Positions 6,730 to 15,110 are shown, counted from the first letter of the stretch. The stretch is 64,000 nt of DNA from CAUYXS01 sp965248495 (GCA_965248495.1 CBDFJL010000003.1:2356001-2420000), one strand, 5' to 3'. The notes: a model not told the origin generated them from the letters alone. Made by a program: numbers and translations.

Positions 6730-7985
6730 ACCAACTTGGCCCACCGGAATACACAGAACGGGCCGGCATCCACACCTTTGTGTGGCCCGAGCAGTTCAAG
6801 GTGCGCGTCGACCGCATCCAGCAGTCCCAGTCCCGCGGTGACATCCAGGCGGAAGTCGCCGTTGAGTCGCTGCGCCCAGGCGAGGTTGGGCACATCACCC
6901 GCGCGCGCGTCAACCTGCTCACAACGGTGGGTAAGAACGCGGTGGTGCGGGCCTGCAAGGAGAAGGTGCCTGACATCGAATGGCTCCACCTGGTCGACAC
7001 CGCCTTCGAGCAGGTCATCCGTAAGGCCCGTGAGGGCGAACCAGCTGTGTTGCTCGCCGATGTCGAAGCCAGTGAGGCAATCGACTGGCGTCTTTATCCA
7101 ATCCTCCCAGAGGGGTTGGTGGCCATGCTGTTCGGCCTCGGCGGCAGTCTCAAGACATATCTGGCCGGCTATTGGGCTTACCTCGTTGCGTTGGGACTCA
7201 ACGGAGCCGAGCCTGGCAACGTGCTCATTCTGGACTGGGAATCGAACAAGGACGATTGGTCGAGGCGCATGAAGATGATCGCTGAATCGATGGGCCACGG
7301 AGAGGCGCCCAACATCGCCCACCGATTCTGTGCGTTGCCCCTGGCGCAGGACATTGAGGAGATACAGCGGATGGGCGCCGACCTCGGCACCGATCTCTAC
7401 ATCATCGACTCAGCCATGTATGCCTGCGGCGGCGAGCCCGAGAAGGCCGACCCCGTGCTCACGTTGTTTCGAGGAGTCAGGGCCCTCCACAAGTCGACCT
7501 TGATCATCGGCCACGTCAACAATACCGAGGACACCAAGCGCCCCTATGGCAACGTCGCTTGGTGGAACTCGTCTCGCAATCTGTTCCAAGTCCAAGCCCG
7601 CCAGGAAGCCGGTAGCCCGGCCGTGGATGTCGGGCTCTACAACCGGAAGACCAACGTTGGCCAGATCATGCCCCCTATCGGCTACGGCATCGAGTTCCAT
7701 CAACAAGCCTCTCTTCGGTACACGCCAGGCGACTGGGTGAAGTTCAGCAGCGCCTCCGTAAAGGACGTGCCTGAGCTCGCCGAGCACCTGCCCGACGCGG
7801 ACCGGGTGAAGAACGCACTGGCGAACGAGGGGCGGTCGACAGCACCCCACATCGCCGAGGCGACAGGGATTAGAGAGAACCACGTAAGAGCAGTTCTGAG
7901 CCGAATGGGCGGGCGGAATCAGGTCAAGAAGTTCGGCGACGAGTGGGCCTTGCTCCAGCCGGTAGAGCAGGCGCAACAGGCATGA
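6726..7985 (+). CDS. RepA-like hexameric ATPase (AAA_25/RecA fold)
   Basis: 419 residues from a GTG start overlapping the previous stop. The RecA-type core has Walker A GLGGSLKT (137-144), a conserved ILDWE strand (about 168-172), Walker B LYIIDSA (224-230) and an IIGHVNN sensor-like strand (260-266). This is the pattern of plasmid RepA/AAA_25 helicase-like ATPases. The last ~60 residues (TAPHIAEATGIRENHVRAVLSRM) look like a winged-helix DNA-binding domain. The iteron-like array begins at its stop codon, which supports a replication-initiation role for the island in circular form. Confidence 0.8.
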   Translation: MNQLGPPEYTERAGIHTFVWPEQFKVRVDRIQQSQSRGDIQAEVAVESLRPGEVGHITRARVNLLTTVGKNAVVRACKEKVPDIEWLHLVDTAFEQVIRKAREGEPAVLLADVEASEAIDWRLYPILPEGLVAMLFGLGGSLKTYLAGYWAYLVALGLNGAEPGNVLILDWESNKDDWSRRMKMIAESMGHGEAPNIAHRFCALPLAQDIEEIQRMGADLGTDLYIIDSAMYACGGEPEKADPVLTLFRGVRALHKSTLIIGHVNNTEDTKRPYGNVAWWNSSRNLFQVQARQEAGSPAVDVGLYNRKTNVGQIMPPIGYGIEFHQQASLRYTPGDWVKFSSASVKDVPELAEHLPDADRVKNALANEGRSTAPHIAEATGIRENHVRAVLSRMGGRNQVKKFGDEWALLQPVEQAQQA

Positions 7986-8399
7986 GCGCAACAGCAAGCG
8001 GTGCATTCCTCACCGAGCAGTCCACTGCCTGCTGCAACAGTTGCGCAACAAGTTGCGGTTGGCAGCGCAACAGGCAGGGGCGCAACAGAGCGCAACAGCA
8101 AGCGGTGCATTCCTCACCGAGCAGTCCACTGCCTGCTGCAACAGTTGCGCAACAAGTTGCGGTTGGCAGCGCAACAGGCAGGGGCGCAACAGAGCGCAAC
8201 AGCAAGCGGTGCATTCCTCACCGAGCAGTCCACTGCCTGCTGCAACAGTTGCGCAACAAGTTGCGGTTGGCAGCGCAACAGGCAGGGGCGCAACAGAGCG
8301 CAACAGCAAGCGGTGCATTCCTCACCGAGCAGTCCACTGCCTGCTGCAACAGTTGCGCAACAAGTTGCGGTTGGCAGCGCAACAGCAGGGGCTCACACA
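7984..8399. repeat. Four 104-bp tandem repeats (candidate iteron origin)
   Basis: Near-identical units start at 7984, 8088, 8192 and 8296; the last loses two bases near its end. Each unit contains several GCGCAACA motifs and two nested palindromes, GCAACAGTTGC and GCAACAAGTTGC. The period is not a multiple of three, so the array is not a coding repeat even though all frames stay open. Directly following a RepA-like ATPase, it looks like a replication origin with iterons or an array of regulator sites. Confidence 0.8.
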
Positions 8400-8415
8400 C
8401 CCTCTTAGGGGTGTG
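8396..8415 (+). terminator. Hairpin after the repeat array
   Basis: CACACCC (8396-8402) pairs with GGGTGTG (8409-8415) across a 6-nt loop, followed by CCCTTGTTG. It is a weak terminator candidate closing the array. Confidence 0.4.
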
Positions 8416-8496
8416 CCCTTGTTGCGGTGTTGTTGCGGAGGAAAGAGGAAGAGTCATCCAAACCCGGCTCGAAGGGGCCAAGCAGGAGGCGCTGGC

Positions 8497-8636
8497 GTGA
8501 ACCTCGTCGACCCCTGGCAGTGGAACGACGCGACGTGTGCTGGCTGTAGGTACGCCGGGACAGCAGAGCAGAAGAGACGTGTGCTGGCTGTAGGGACGCC
8601 GGGACAGCAGAGCAGAAGAAAGGAGCGAGGGCATGA
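8497..8636 (+). pseudogene. Small Cys-motif gene broken by a 44-bp tandem duplication
   Basis: A GTG with a good AGGAGG site starts VNLVDPWQWNDATCAGCR. A 44-bp unit is present twice in tandem (8532-8575, 8576-8619). With one unit removed, the frame would encode 31 residues and end in a TGA overlapping the next ATG (ATGA), exactly the coupling used elsewhere here. The duplication shifts the frame, so the present gene is probably broken. Confidence 0.5.
8532..8619. repeat. 44-bp direct tandem duplication
   Basis: Two adjacent copies differ at a single base (TAGGTACG versus TAGGGACG). The near-identity suggests a recent slip or duplication event. Confidence 0.85.
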
Positions 8637-9031
8637 GCTTCACCAGAGACATCGCCGAGGAGGGCTACCGCGGCTACTGCATACGGTGCCATGCCGACCG
8701 GCCCATCGCGGACCCATGCGAGGCATGGCACCCCAACCGCCAGGGCTCCCTAACGCGCCACGTCCGCGGCTCCTGCATCGCCTGCGGCACCACCGTGGAG
8801 CGCATCGTCGGCAACGTGGCTCCGCAGGCGCCGGAACGATCGGAGCGTATCGAGCCCCACATCCCACCCCACGTCGCGGGCCTCCTGAGCCACGACGCAT
8901 GCCCGCGCTGTGGGGGCTACATCGACCTGCGCCTGGACGACCGCAACCCGCTGTACCGCGAGGCCCGCTGCATCCACTGCGGCTGGGCCGGCGACACCGT
9001 GGAGGCGGACGGCGCGGAGGCTGTGGCGTGA
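8633..9031 (+). CDS. Double zinc-ribbon protein
   Basis: 132 residues with ribosome site AAAGGAGCGAGGGC. It carries several Cys pairs: CIRCHADRP near residue 17, CIACG near 47, CPRCGGYIDLR near 88 and CIHCGW near 115, consistent with two zinc ribbons. The spacing and the flanking RP/EAWHP residues resemble short phage zinc-finger proteins. Its stop overlaps the GTG start of the next gene. Probably nucleic-acid or protein binding; no named family. Confidence 0.6.
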   Translation: MSFTRDIAEEGYRGYCIRCHADRPIADPCEAWHPNRQGSLTRHVRGSCIACGTTVERIVGNVAPQAPERSERIEPHIPPHVAGLLSHDACPRCGGYIDLRLDDRNPLYREARCIHCGWAGDTVEADGAEAVA

Positions 9032-10263
9032 AGACACGAAAGCGCATCGAACGCCTAACCGCAGCGCAAACGGCCCGCTTCGGTGAGTACGTGGAGCGAT
9101 GGACAGCCATCGGGCTTTCTACCGAGCCTGCCGACCGGCCCACTGCTGAAGCGGCGATCGCCACTATGTACCGCTGCGGTGGCCTCGAGCCCCCTCAGCA
9201 CATCGTTTGGTGCAAATCGCCCCTCAGCATGTTGCTCACAGCCGCCGTGCTACGCCGCAGGGACTCGGTCAGGGCCTCGCTCAGGGACTCGGTCGAAGAC
9301 TCGGTCAGGGCCTCGGTCAGGGACTCGGTCGAGGACTCGGTCGGGGCCTCGGTCGGGGCCACGGTCAGGGACTCGGTCGAAGACTCGGTCAGGGCCTCGG
9401 TCAGGGACTCGGTCGGGGCCACGGTCGGGGCCTCGGTCGGGGCCACGGTCAGGGACTCGGTCGGGGCCACGGTTAGGGACTCGGTCGAGGACTCGGTCGG
9501 GGCCACGGTCAGGGACTCGGTGTGGGACTCGGTCGAGGACTCGGTCAGGGCCTCGGTCTGGGACTCGGTCGGGGCCTCAGTCGGGGACTCGGTCGGGGAC
9601 TCGGTCTGGGACTCGGTCTGGGGGCAACATGAGGCTTACTGGCTAGCCTTCTACGCCTACTTCCGAGAGGTCTGTGGGATTGAAGAGGAGACGAAGCAAC
9701 TAGACGGACTGCTCGCTCTGAGCAAGAGCGCCGGGTGGGCCTTGCCCTACCGTGACATCTGCTTCGTCTCTGAGCGCCACACGACGCTCCTTCGTGATGA
9801 GCGCGGACGGCTGCATGCGGAAGACGGGCCAGCTGTTCGGTACCCCGACGGTTGGGCCGTCTGGGCCTGGCATGGCGTCCGGGTGCCTCAAGAGGTCATC
9901 GAGCAGCCCGAGACGCTGAGTGTCACGGCCGCTTTGGGTGAGCCGAACACCGAGGTTCGACGGGTCATGCTGACGCGGATCGGAGCCGACCGACTGAGCG
10001 CGGAGTTGCCCGCCGGCGTCATAGACAGCGATGTCGACGGTCGAGGGATGCCGCGCAGGCTGTTCACCCTCGGTGACATCACGGACCGCCGCTTCATCGC
10101 TTACACCTGCCCCAGTACCGGCCGTGAGTACCCAGCACAGCCCGTTCCGCCGCAAGTGGACACCTGTGCTGAGGCTGTGGCCTGGCGCTTCGGGGCACTG
10201 GACATCAACGAGTTCGGGAACAAGACCAAGCAGTTCGATTACACACCCTCGGTTGAGGGATAA
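9028..10263 (+). CDS. DUF6745-like protein with tetrapeptide repeat region
   Basis: 411 residues from a GTG overlapping the previous stop; the open frame continues far upstream, but that part is non-coding repeat. Residues ~79-198 are 30 tandem tetrapeptides of the form [DA][ST]V[RGEW]. The C-terminal part has the block GRLHAEDGPAVRYPDGWAVW followed by AWHGVRVPQ, which I associate with DUF6745-type proteins. These repeat regions are known in phage and bacterial hypothetical proteins, and their function is unknown. The repeats can expand or contract by slippage in 12-bp steps without breaking the frame. Confidence 0.7.
   Translation: MKTRKRIERLTAAQTARFGEYVERWTAIGLSTEPADRPTAEAAIATMYRCGGLEPPQHIVWCKSPLSMLLTAAVLRRRDSVRASLRDSVEDSVRASVRDSVEDSVGASVGATVRDSVEDSVRASVRDSVGATVGASVGATVRDSVGATVRDSVEDSVGATVRDSVWDSVEDSVRASVWDSVGASVGDSVGDSVWDSVWGQHEAYWLAFYAYFREVCGIEEETKQLDGLLALSKSAGWALPYRDICFVSERHTTLLRDERGRLHAEDGPAVRYPDGWAVWAWHGVRVPQEVIEQPETLSVTAALGEPNTEVRRVMLTRIGADRLSAELPAGVIDSDVDGRGMPRRLFTLGDITDRRFIAYTCPSTGREYPAQPVPPQVDTCAEAVAWRFGALDINEFGNKTKQFDYTPSVEG
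9262..9621 (+). repeat. 30 x 12-bp coding repeat (DSVR-type tetrapeptides)
   Basis: The unit follows the pattern GACTCGGTCAGG with GAC/GCC, TCG/ACG and AGG/GGG/GAG/TGG variants. Thirty in-frame copies encode DSVR, ASVG, ATVR, DSVE or DSVW. Confidence 0.9.
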
Positions 10264-10278
10264 AGAAGGAGAGAACCA

Positions 10279-10590
10279 ATGGAGAAGCAAATCCGCAATG
10301 GCGACGTGTTCCTGCGACGTATCGAGGGCCTGCCTCAGGGTGCCGAGCGCCGGGCAATGCCACGGCCCGAGGTGTTGGCATACGGGGAGGTCACGGGCCA
10401 CAGCCACCAGATCACCGGCGCTGTCGTGGAGCGCTACGACCACGACGGCCGGGCCTACGTGCTGCTGGACCAGGCTGGCGTGCTCACCCATGAGGAGCAC
10501 GGCACGGCGGACCTGGAGGCCGGTGCCTACGAGCTCATCATCGAGCGGGACTACGACCCGTCCGAGTACGCGCGCCAAGTTGTGGACTAG
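10279..10590 (+). CDS. Phage-type conserved hypothetical protein
   Basis: 103 residues with ribosome site AGGAGAGAACCA. Recognisable blocks are GDVFLRRIEGLP, EVTGHSHQI, HEEHGTADLEAGAYEL and ERDYDPSE. This set recurs in small hypothetical proteins of phages and integrated elements that begin with a GDV segment and carry a TGHSH motif. Function unknown. It follows the DUF6745-like gene by 15 bp and is probably co-transcribed. Confidence 0.6.
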   Translation: MEKQIRNGDVFLRRIEGLPQGAERRAMPRPEVLAYGEVTGHSHQITGAVVERYDHDGRAYVLLDQAGVLTHEEHGTADLEAGAYELIIERDYDPSEYARQVVD

Positions 10591-10596
10591 CAAGCC

Positions 10597-10788
10597 ATGA
10601 CGCACCTGAACGAGCTCACCATCACGAAGCCGTGCCCGCGGTGCGGCAACGACCTCACGGTCCGCGTGGATGGCGAGACGGGTGTGGAGGTCCTCGGCTG
10701 CACCGAGCACCCGGACTGCCAGCACACGGAGCCGCTCCCCATGAGCATCGTCATGGAGCAGGGAGTGGCGCGGCTGGAGGGATTCTAG
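10597..10788 (+). CDS. Small zinc-ribbon protein
   Basis: 63 residues with CPRCGNDLTVR near the start and CTEHPDC about 20 residues later, a four-Cys zinc ribbon like those at the end of topoisomerase I. It starts 6 bp after the previous stop. Confidence 0.55.
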   Translation: MTHLNELTITKPCPRCGNDLTVRVDGETGVEVLGCTEHPDCQHTEPLPMSIVMEQGVARLEGF

Positions 10789-10790
10789 CG

Positions 10791-10982
10791 ATGGTCAACA
10801 CCTTCGACGGGCCTTGGTGCTCCTGCATGGAGTGCATGCAGCTGGAGGTCCACGACCGGGCGCCCGCACGGCATGACGACGACTGCGAGTGCTACCACTG
10901 TTGGACGGGCGAGGATCAGGCGGAGTCGCTGGCCGACGGCGGCGACGGCAGGAAGCCTCGCACGGTGGTGCCGCATGGCTGA
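10791..10982 (+). CDS. Cys-rich small protein
   Basis: 63 residues, starting MVNTFDGPWCSCMECMQLEV. A second cluster follows: DDDCECYHCW. The CxCxxC and CxCxxC patterns suggest metal binding. It overlaps the next gene's start by 8 bp. No family recognised. Confidence 0.5.
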   Translation: MVNTFDGPWCSCMECMQLEVHDRAPARHDDDCECYHCWTGEDQAESLADGGDGRKPRTVVPHG

Positions 10983-11688
10983 CCACAGCGCCATCGCGTG
11001 GACGGATGCGACCTGGAACCCAGTGACGGGCTGCACCAAGGTCTCGCCGGGCTGCGACCACTGCTACGCCGAGCGCATCGCGGAGACGAAGCGAGGCACG
11101 CCCGCCTTCCCCGTCGGGTTCGACGTGCAGCTGCGCCCGCACAAGCTCAAGGACCCCCTGCGCTGGAAGACGCCGCGGCGGGTGTTCGTCAACTCCATGT
11201 CGGACCTGTTCCACCGGGCGGTCCCGGACGAGTACCTGCGGACCGTGTGGGACACGATGCTGGAGGCCGACCACCACACCTACCAGGTGCTGACGAAGCG
11301 CCCCCACCGTATGGCGCACAAGGTACGGACGCTCGGGCTACAGCCTGCTGCCCACATCTGGCTCGGGACGTCTGCCGAGGACCAGCGCTGGGCGGACAGC
11401 CGCATCCCGGCCCTACTGTCCATCGATACCCAGGTGCGGTTCGTCTCGGCCGAACCCCTGCTGGGAGCCATCGACCTGACCCCGTGGCTTGGCGGGCTGG
11501 CGTGGGTGATCGCCGGCGGGGAGTCGGGGCCGGGGCGCCGGTCGATGGAGCTCGCGTGGGCAAGGTCCTTGCGGGACCAGTGTTACGCCACCGGCACCGC
11601 TTACTTCTACAAGCAGGGGAACGCCTTCCGTAGCGGGCAGGACCGCTACCTGGACGGGCGCACCTGGGACGAGTTCCCGGATGCCTGA
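10975..11688 (+). CDS. Phage Gp37/Gp68 family protein (DUF5131)
   Basis: 237 residues, starting MADHSAIAWTDATWNPVTGC. The family signature is clear: TWNPVTGCTKVSPGC, then DHCYAER, VFVNSMSDLFH, VLTKRP, WLGTSAEDQ and VIAGGESGPGRR. The CX6CX2C cluster may bind iron-sulfur or zinc. The family is widespread in phages and elements and lies near DNA methylases; a radical-SAM-like or nuclease role is suspected but unproven. It overlaps the methyltransferase start by 8 bp. Confidence 0.88.
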   Translation: MADHSAIAWTDATWNPVTGCTKVSPGCDHCYAERIAETKRGTPAFPVGFDVQLRPHKLKDPLRWKTPRRVFVNSMSDLFHRAVPDEYLRTVWDTMLEADHHTYQVLTKRPHRMAHKVRTLGLQPAAHIWLGTSAEDQRWADSRIPALLSIDTQVRFVSAEPLLGAIDLTPWLGGLAWVIAGGESGPGRRSMELAWARSLRDQCYATGTAYFYKQGNAFRSGQDRYLDGRTWDEFPDA

Positions 11689-12898
11689 CTGGAGCATCCG
11701 CCAGGGCGATGTGCTGGACCGGCTACGGGAGATGCCGGACGAGAGCGTGCATTGCTGCGTGACCTCGCCTCCCTACTGGGGGCTGCGCGATTACGGCGTG
11801 GACGGCGCCTACGGCTTGGAGCCGACGCTGGATGAGTACATCGAGCGCATGGTCGAGGTGTTCCGCGAGGTGCGGCGAGTGCTGCGGAAGGACGGGACGC
11901 TGTGGCTGAACCTTGGGGACGCGTACGCAGGGAGCGGTAAGCGTATGAACGCTGACGGAACGCACTCAGTCGGCGCAAAACAGGAGACGAACATAGGTAG
12001 CCTCAGCGCTCCGGTGAAATCGAAGCGAATGCCGAGGGGCGACGGTAGATGGGGTGGCGGCGATAGCTACGTGCCGGAACTCAAACCCAAAGATCTGATT
12101 GGCCTGCCCTGGCGCGTGGCATTCGCGTTGCAAGCCGATGGCTGGTGGCTGCGGTCAGACATCTGCTGGCACAAACTCAATCCGATGCCCGAGAGCGTCC
12201 GGGACCGGCCAACGCGGGAGCATGAGTACGTGTTCCTGCTGAGCAAGTCGGCTCGCTACTTCTACGACGCCGACGCTATTAGAACACCGGGGCAAGAGCG
12301 CATAGGCCAAGCAGGGACATTCAGCAGGAACGGAGCAGTATCCGAACTCGTCATTCCCGGACAAACCGCAGCGGAACATCGTTTGCGAGATGACCGTGTT
12401 CCCGCCGGAGCCAACGCCCGCACGGTCTGGAGCATCGCCACGCAGGGATTCCCCGGCGCACACTTCGCCACGTTTCCAGAGAAGCTGGTCGAGCCGTGCA
12501 TCCTGGCAGGCACATCGGAGCGCGGCGTATGCGGCGTGACGGGCGCACCGTGGGAGCGGACGGTGGATAGGGAATCAATCGAATTGCGACCCAATTCCGT
12601 TTCAATCAGGGGCAACTCTCCCAGTTCTAATGCTTCGATGGGTGGGGCGCAGCGGGGAGCGATGGCGGTAAAGACACAAACCACCGGCTGGCAGCCCACC
12701 TGCGACCACGACGCCGAGCCGGTCCCAGCGACCGTGCTTGACCCGTTCTGTGGCAGCGGCACCACGGGCGTCGTTGCACTACGGCATGGGCGCTCGTTCA
12801 TCGGTATCGAGCTGAACCCGGAGTACGTCGAGCTCGCGCGCCAGCGAGTCATCGGTGATGCGCCGTTGTTCCACGCCGCGGCAGAGGTGGTGGCGTGA
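11681..12898 (+). CDS. DNA methyltransferase (N6-adenine/N4-cytosine, beta-type)
   Basis: 405 residues. Catalytic motif IV is TSPPYW (28-33), near the N-terminus, and the AdoMet motif I DPFCGSGTTG lies near residue 350, giving the order of class beta DNA methylases. The target-recognition region lies between, with conserved DLIGLPWRVAFALQADGWWLR. No restriction endonuclease is adjacent, so it is an orphan methylase. It may protect the element from host restriction or mark its DNA. It overlaps the preceding DUF5131 gene. Confidence 0.88.
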   Translation: MPDWSIRQGDVLDRLREMPDESVHCCVTSPPYWGLRDYGVDGAYGLEPTLDEYIERMVEVFREVRRVLRKDGTLWLNLGDAYAGSGKRMNADGTHSVGAKQETNIGSLSAPVKSKRMPRGDGRWGGGDSYVPELKPKDLIGLPWRVAFALQADGWWLRSDICWHKLNPMPESVRDRPTREHEYVFLLSKSARYFYDADAIRTPGQERIGQAGTFSRNGAVSELVIPGQTAAEHRLRDDRVPAGANARTVWSIATQGFPGAHFATFPEKLVEPCILAGTSERGVCGVTGAPWERTVDRESIELRPNSVSIRGNSPSSNASMGGAQRGAMAVKTQTTGWQPTCDHDAEPVPATVLDPFCGSGTTGVVALRHGRSFIGIELNPEYVELARQRVIGDAPLFHAAAEVVA

Positions 12899-12981
12899 CA
12901 TGGGTCCCGTCTCCGCGACGTCGCGGTCGCACGAGCCCTCGTCATGGAAGACGCGACGGACTATCGCTTGAGGAGGCCGTC

Positions 12982-13443
12982 GTGACCGACAAGGAATACC
13001 GAGCGCTCAAGGGCCAGCTCAGGAGCTTCGTTGCCATGTGGGAGACGCGCCTCGGTCTACGCTGGTGGACGCTCCACGTCGCGTACGACCGTACCGGCGC
13101 GGGCCACCGGCGAGCTGAGGGGGAAGGTCCGGACCGGGTCGCCGTCGCGGCGACGTGCAAGGCGGACTGGCGCTATTTGGAGGCGACTATCACCTTCAAC
13201 ATGCCCGAGCTGCTCGGGTGGACCTGGCGCGTCCAGTACCCGCATCGCAAGAGCCCCGACCTCTACGTTGTCATTCCCGATGAACCGAAGGGGCGAGCCA
13301 AGCCCAAGCCGCCAAGCGTCCATTGCTGCCAGGAAGGATGCCCGGGCCCGGACTTTGCATGGGAGGGCATGGCTTGGCTCAACCACATCGAAAAGCACGC
13401 CGGAAGGCTGCTCAGCAAGCGGAGGGCGGCAACTGCCGCTTAA
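12982..13443 (+). CDS. Hypothetical protein with C-terminal CCHH-like finger
   Basis: The GTG start at 12982 has AGGAGG six bases upstream and is preferred to an in-frame GTG at 12895. Of 153 residues, the first ~100 contain WETRLGLRWWTLHV and YLEATITFNMPEL. The last ~50 contain CCQEGC and HIEKH, a C2H2-like zinc-finger pattern. No family assigned. It is part of the same rightward operon. Confidence 0.55.
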   Translation: MTDKEYRALKGQLRSFVAMWETRLGLRWWTLHVAYDRTGAGHRRAEGEGPDRVAVAATCKADWRYLEATITFNMPELLGWTWRVQYPHRKSPDLYVVIPDEPKGRAKPKPPSVHCCQEGCPGPDFAWEGMAWLNHIEKHAGRLLSKRRAATAA

Positions 13444-13447
13444 GGCC

Positions 13448-13642
13448 ATGAGTCGCACAACATCATTGAATGCTGCTGAACGGGCTTTCGAGGCCAACCA
13501 AGATGCTTTTCTATTCAGCCTCGCATGCAACTGCGGTTGGGTGGTGAACGAAAACAGACCCCACGTGAAGAAGCGAATCTGGAACCACCTCAGTTACCCA
13601 GACGCAAGCAGCCATGAACACGTTGAGGTACTACCGGAGTAG
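13448..13642 (+). CDS. Small CNCGW-motif protein, copy 2
   Basis: 64 residues, paralogous to 5201-5398: identical MSRTTS start, then FSLACNCGWVVNENRPHV and EHVEVLPE at the end. The two copies flank the replication and methylase genes. Function unknown. Confidence 0.6.
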   Translation: MSRTTSLNAAERAFEANQDAFLFSLACNCGWVVNENRPHVKKRIWNHLSYPDASSHEHVEVLPE

Positions 13643-13736
13643 GCCAGCATGGACGTAACGCCTTTGAATCTACCGCCAAGCCTAGGGTTCCTTTGCGCCA
13701 TGCAAGACCACGGCGAATGCCCCGGCAGCTACCACA

Positions 13737-13964
13737 ATGAGGGCGAGGGAGACGGCCGAAGTGGGGCCCATCACCGCCAACGCGCCGGCGTATCTGACGG
13801 GGGCTGCTTCGGAGGAGTTGGGCCCTCAGGTGGCGGAGGCGCTGGCGCGGCCCGTGGGCAAGCTTGAGCCTCCGCTGCGGCTGCCCGCCGGCTTTCCGGT
13901 GGCGGAGATGGCGTCAAACGTAGGTATTGCCCTGCGCGGGCTGCCCCTGCGAGGGCTGCATTGA
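13737..13964 (+). CDS. Hypothetical protein upstream of the prepilin peptidase
   Basis: 75 residues (PAYLTGAASEELGPQVAEAL, then LRLPAGFPVAEMASN). Its TGA overlaps the TTG start of the peptidase gene. A competing frame from 13649 has a Gly-rich, unlikely C-terminus but a possible ribosome site, so which frame is used is unclear. Confidence 0.4.
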   Translation: MRARETAEVGPITANAPAYLTGAASEELGPQVAEALARPVGKLEPPLRLPAGFPVAEMASNVGIALRGLPLRGLH

Positions 13965-14764
13965 CCGAGCAGGTCGTTGCGGCGGTGCTCGGAGCGCTTA
14001 TGGGTGCGTCGGTGGGGAGCTTTCTCAACGTCGTCGCGGACCGCGTCCCGAACGGCGCTTCGTTGGTCCACCCGCCGTCACACTGCCCGGCCTGCGAGCA
14101 CCGGCTCGCGGCGTGGGAGCTGGTCCCCGTCCTGAGCTACCTCGCGCTGCGGGGCCGTTGCCGCGCCTGTGGGGCGACCATCCCCTGGCGGCTGACCGTG
14201 GTGGAGGCGCTGACGGCCGTCATCTTCGGCTATTTGGCGTGGCGGTACGGCCTCGGAATCGACGCTGTGCTGCTGTTCGTGGCGATGGCGTTTCTCATCG
14301 TCATCGCTATCATCGACTTCGAGCACCGACTGGTGCTGAACAAGGTGCTCGTGGCCGCGCTGCCGGTTGCACTGGCGAGCGCGCCGCTCTGGTCCGCGTC
14401 GCTGCGCGACCCGGTTTTCGCGGTGGGGCCGAGGGAGGCGGCGGCGCTGTTGGACGCCGTGATAGGCGGTGCGGTCGGGTTCGCGGTTTTCGTGGTGCTG
14501 GCGGCGCTGGCGCGAGGCGGCCTGGGCGGGGGCGATGTGAAGTTTGCCGCTGTCATTGGAGCGTGGACGGGGTTGCGCGTGCTTCCGGTGGCGTTGATGC
14601 TCGCGGTGGTTTTAGCAGGACTTCTCGCAATATTGCTCCTGGTATTCCGCTTGCGCAGTCGGAAAGACGCTATCCCTTTCGCTCCTTACTTGGCCGTTGG
14701 TACTGGCGTGAGCTTGGTCTGGGGCCAGACCATCGGCGATTGGTACCTGGATTTGCTGACCTAA
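13961..14764 (+). CDS. Type IV prepilin peptidase (A24)
   Basis: 267 residues from a TTG overlapping the previous TGA. It has the full bifunctional layout: an N-terminal helix, the cytosolic zinc loop CPAC...CRAC (methyltransferase part), then six or seven helices with the two catalytic aspartates in IIDFEHR and GGGDVKF. The enzyme cleaves and N-methylates class III signal peptides in the inner membrane. In this context it may process a pilin-like subunit of the element, or be a displaced host gene, since host-type two-component remnants follow directly. No pilus ATPase is present in the window. Confidence 0.85.
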   Translation: MTEQVVAAVLGALMGASVGSFLNVVADRVPNGASLVHPPSHCPACEHRLAAWELVPVLSYLALRGRCRACGATIPWRLTVVEALTAVIFGYLAWRYGLGIDAVLLFVAMAFLIVIAIIDFEHRLVLNKVLVAALPVALASAPLWSASLRDPVFAVGPREAAALLDAVIGGAVGFAVFVVLAALARGGLGGGDVKFAAVIGAWTGLRVLPVALMLAVVLAGLLAILLLVFRLRSRKDAIPFAPYLAVGTGVSLVWGQTIGDWYLDLLT

Positions 14765-15034
14765 GCCCAGAGAAATCGCTACGCTAACTCGCGAGAAACT
14801 CAGGGACCTTCAAGGATCGGTGCACGTCGAGTATGGGTGGGCCTGGAGAGCGGAAAGACCTCCGCCAAGCTGACCATTCGGGACAACGGCAGGGGCTTCC
14901 CCGCTGACCGGCCCGCGGGACACGGCCGGCGCATTATGCTTGAGCGCGCCGAGAGCATCGGTGCGACACTGGAGATCGTGAGCGAGCTGGGTGCGGGGAC
15001 TGAGGTGAAGGTCTCGTACGGACAGGACGAATGA
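14765..15034 (+). pseudogene. Histidine kinase remnant (HATPase domain)
   Basis: The frame 14837-15034 reads LTIRDNGRGFP, GHGRRIMLERAESIG and GAGTEVKVSY, the N/G boxes of a NarL-class sensor kinase C-terminus. Upstream sequence fits the preceding part in another frame (KLRDLQGSVHVEYG). The rest of the kinase is missing, so this is a decayed, frameshifted fragment. Confidence 0.7.
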
Positions 15035-15110
15035 CCGTGCTTATGGCCCCGGGCCCTGGAGCCGGTGGACTGAGCTCGTGGCGGCAACGAAATGCACGAG
15101 GAGTTGAGCG

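Noticed and set aside
7984..8399. CRISPR array
   Set aside because: The repeats are adjacent 104-bp units without unique spacers, and no cas genes are present.
8041..9027. Upstream part of a 740-aa open frame ending at 10263
   Set aside because: It runs through the 104-bp repeats and antagonises the well-supported zinc-ribbon gene in another frame; the true gene starts at GTG 9028.
9195..9506. Thr/Glu/Ser repeat protein on the minus strand
   Set aside because: It is the reverse reading of the tetrapeptide array; the plus frame continues into a recognisable domain.
13649..13867. 72-aa plus frame with Gly-rich C-terminus
   Set aside because: Composition after residue 30 looks like an out-of-frame reading of the competing frame at 13737.
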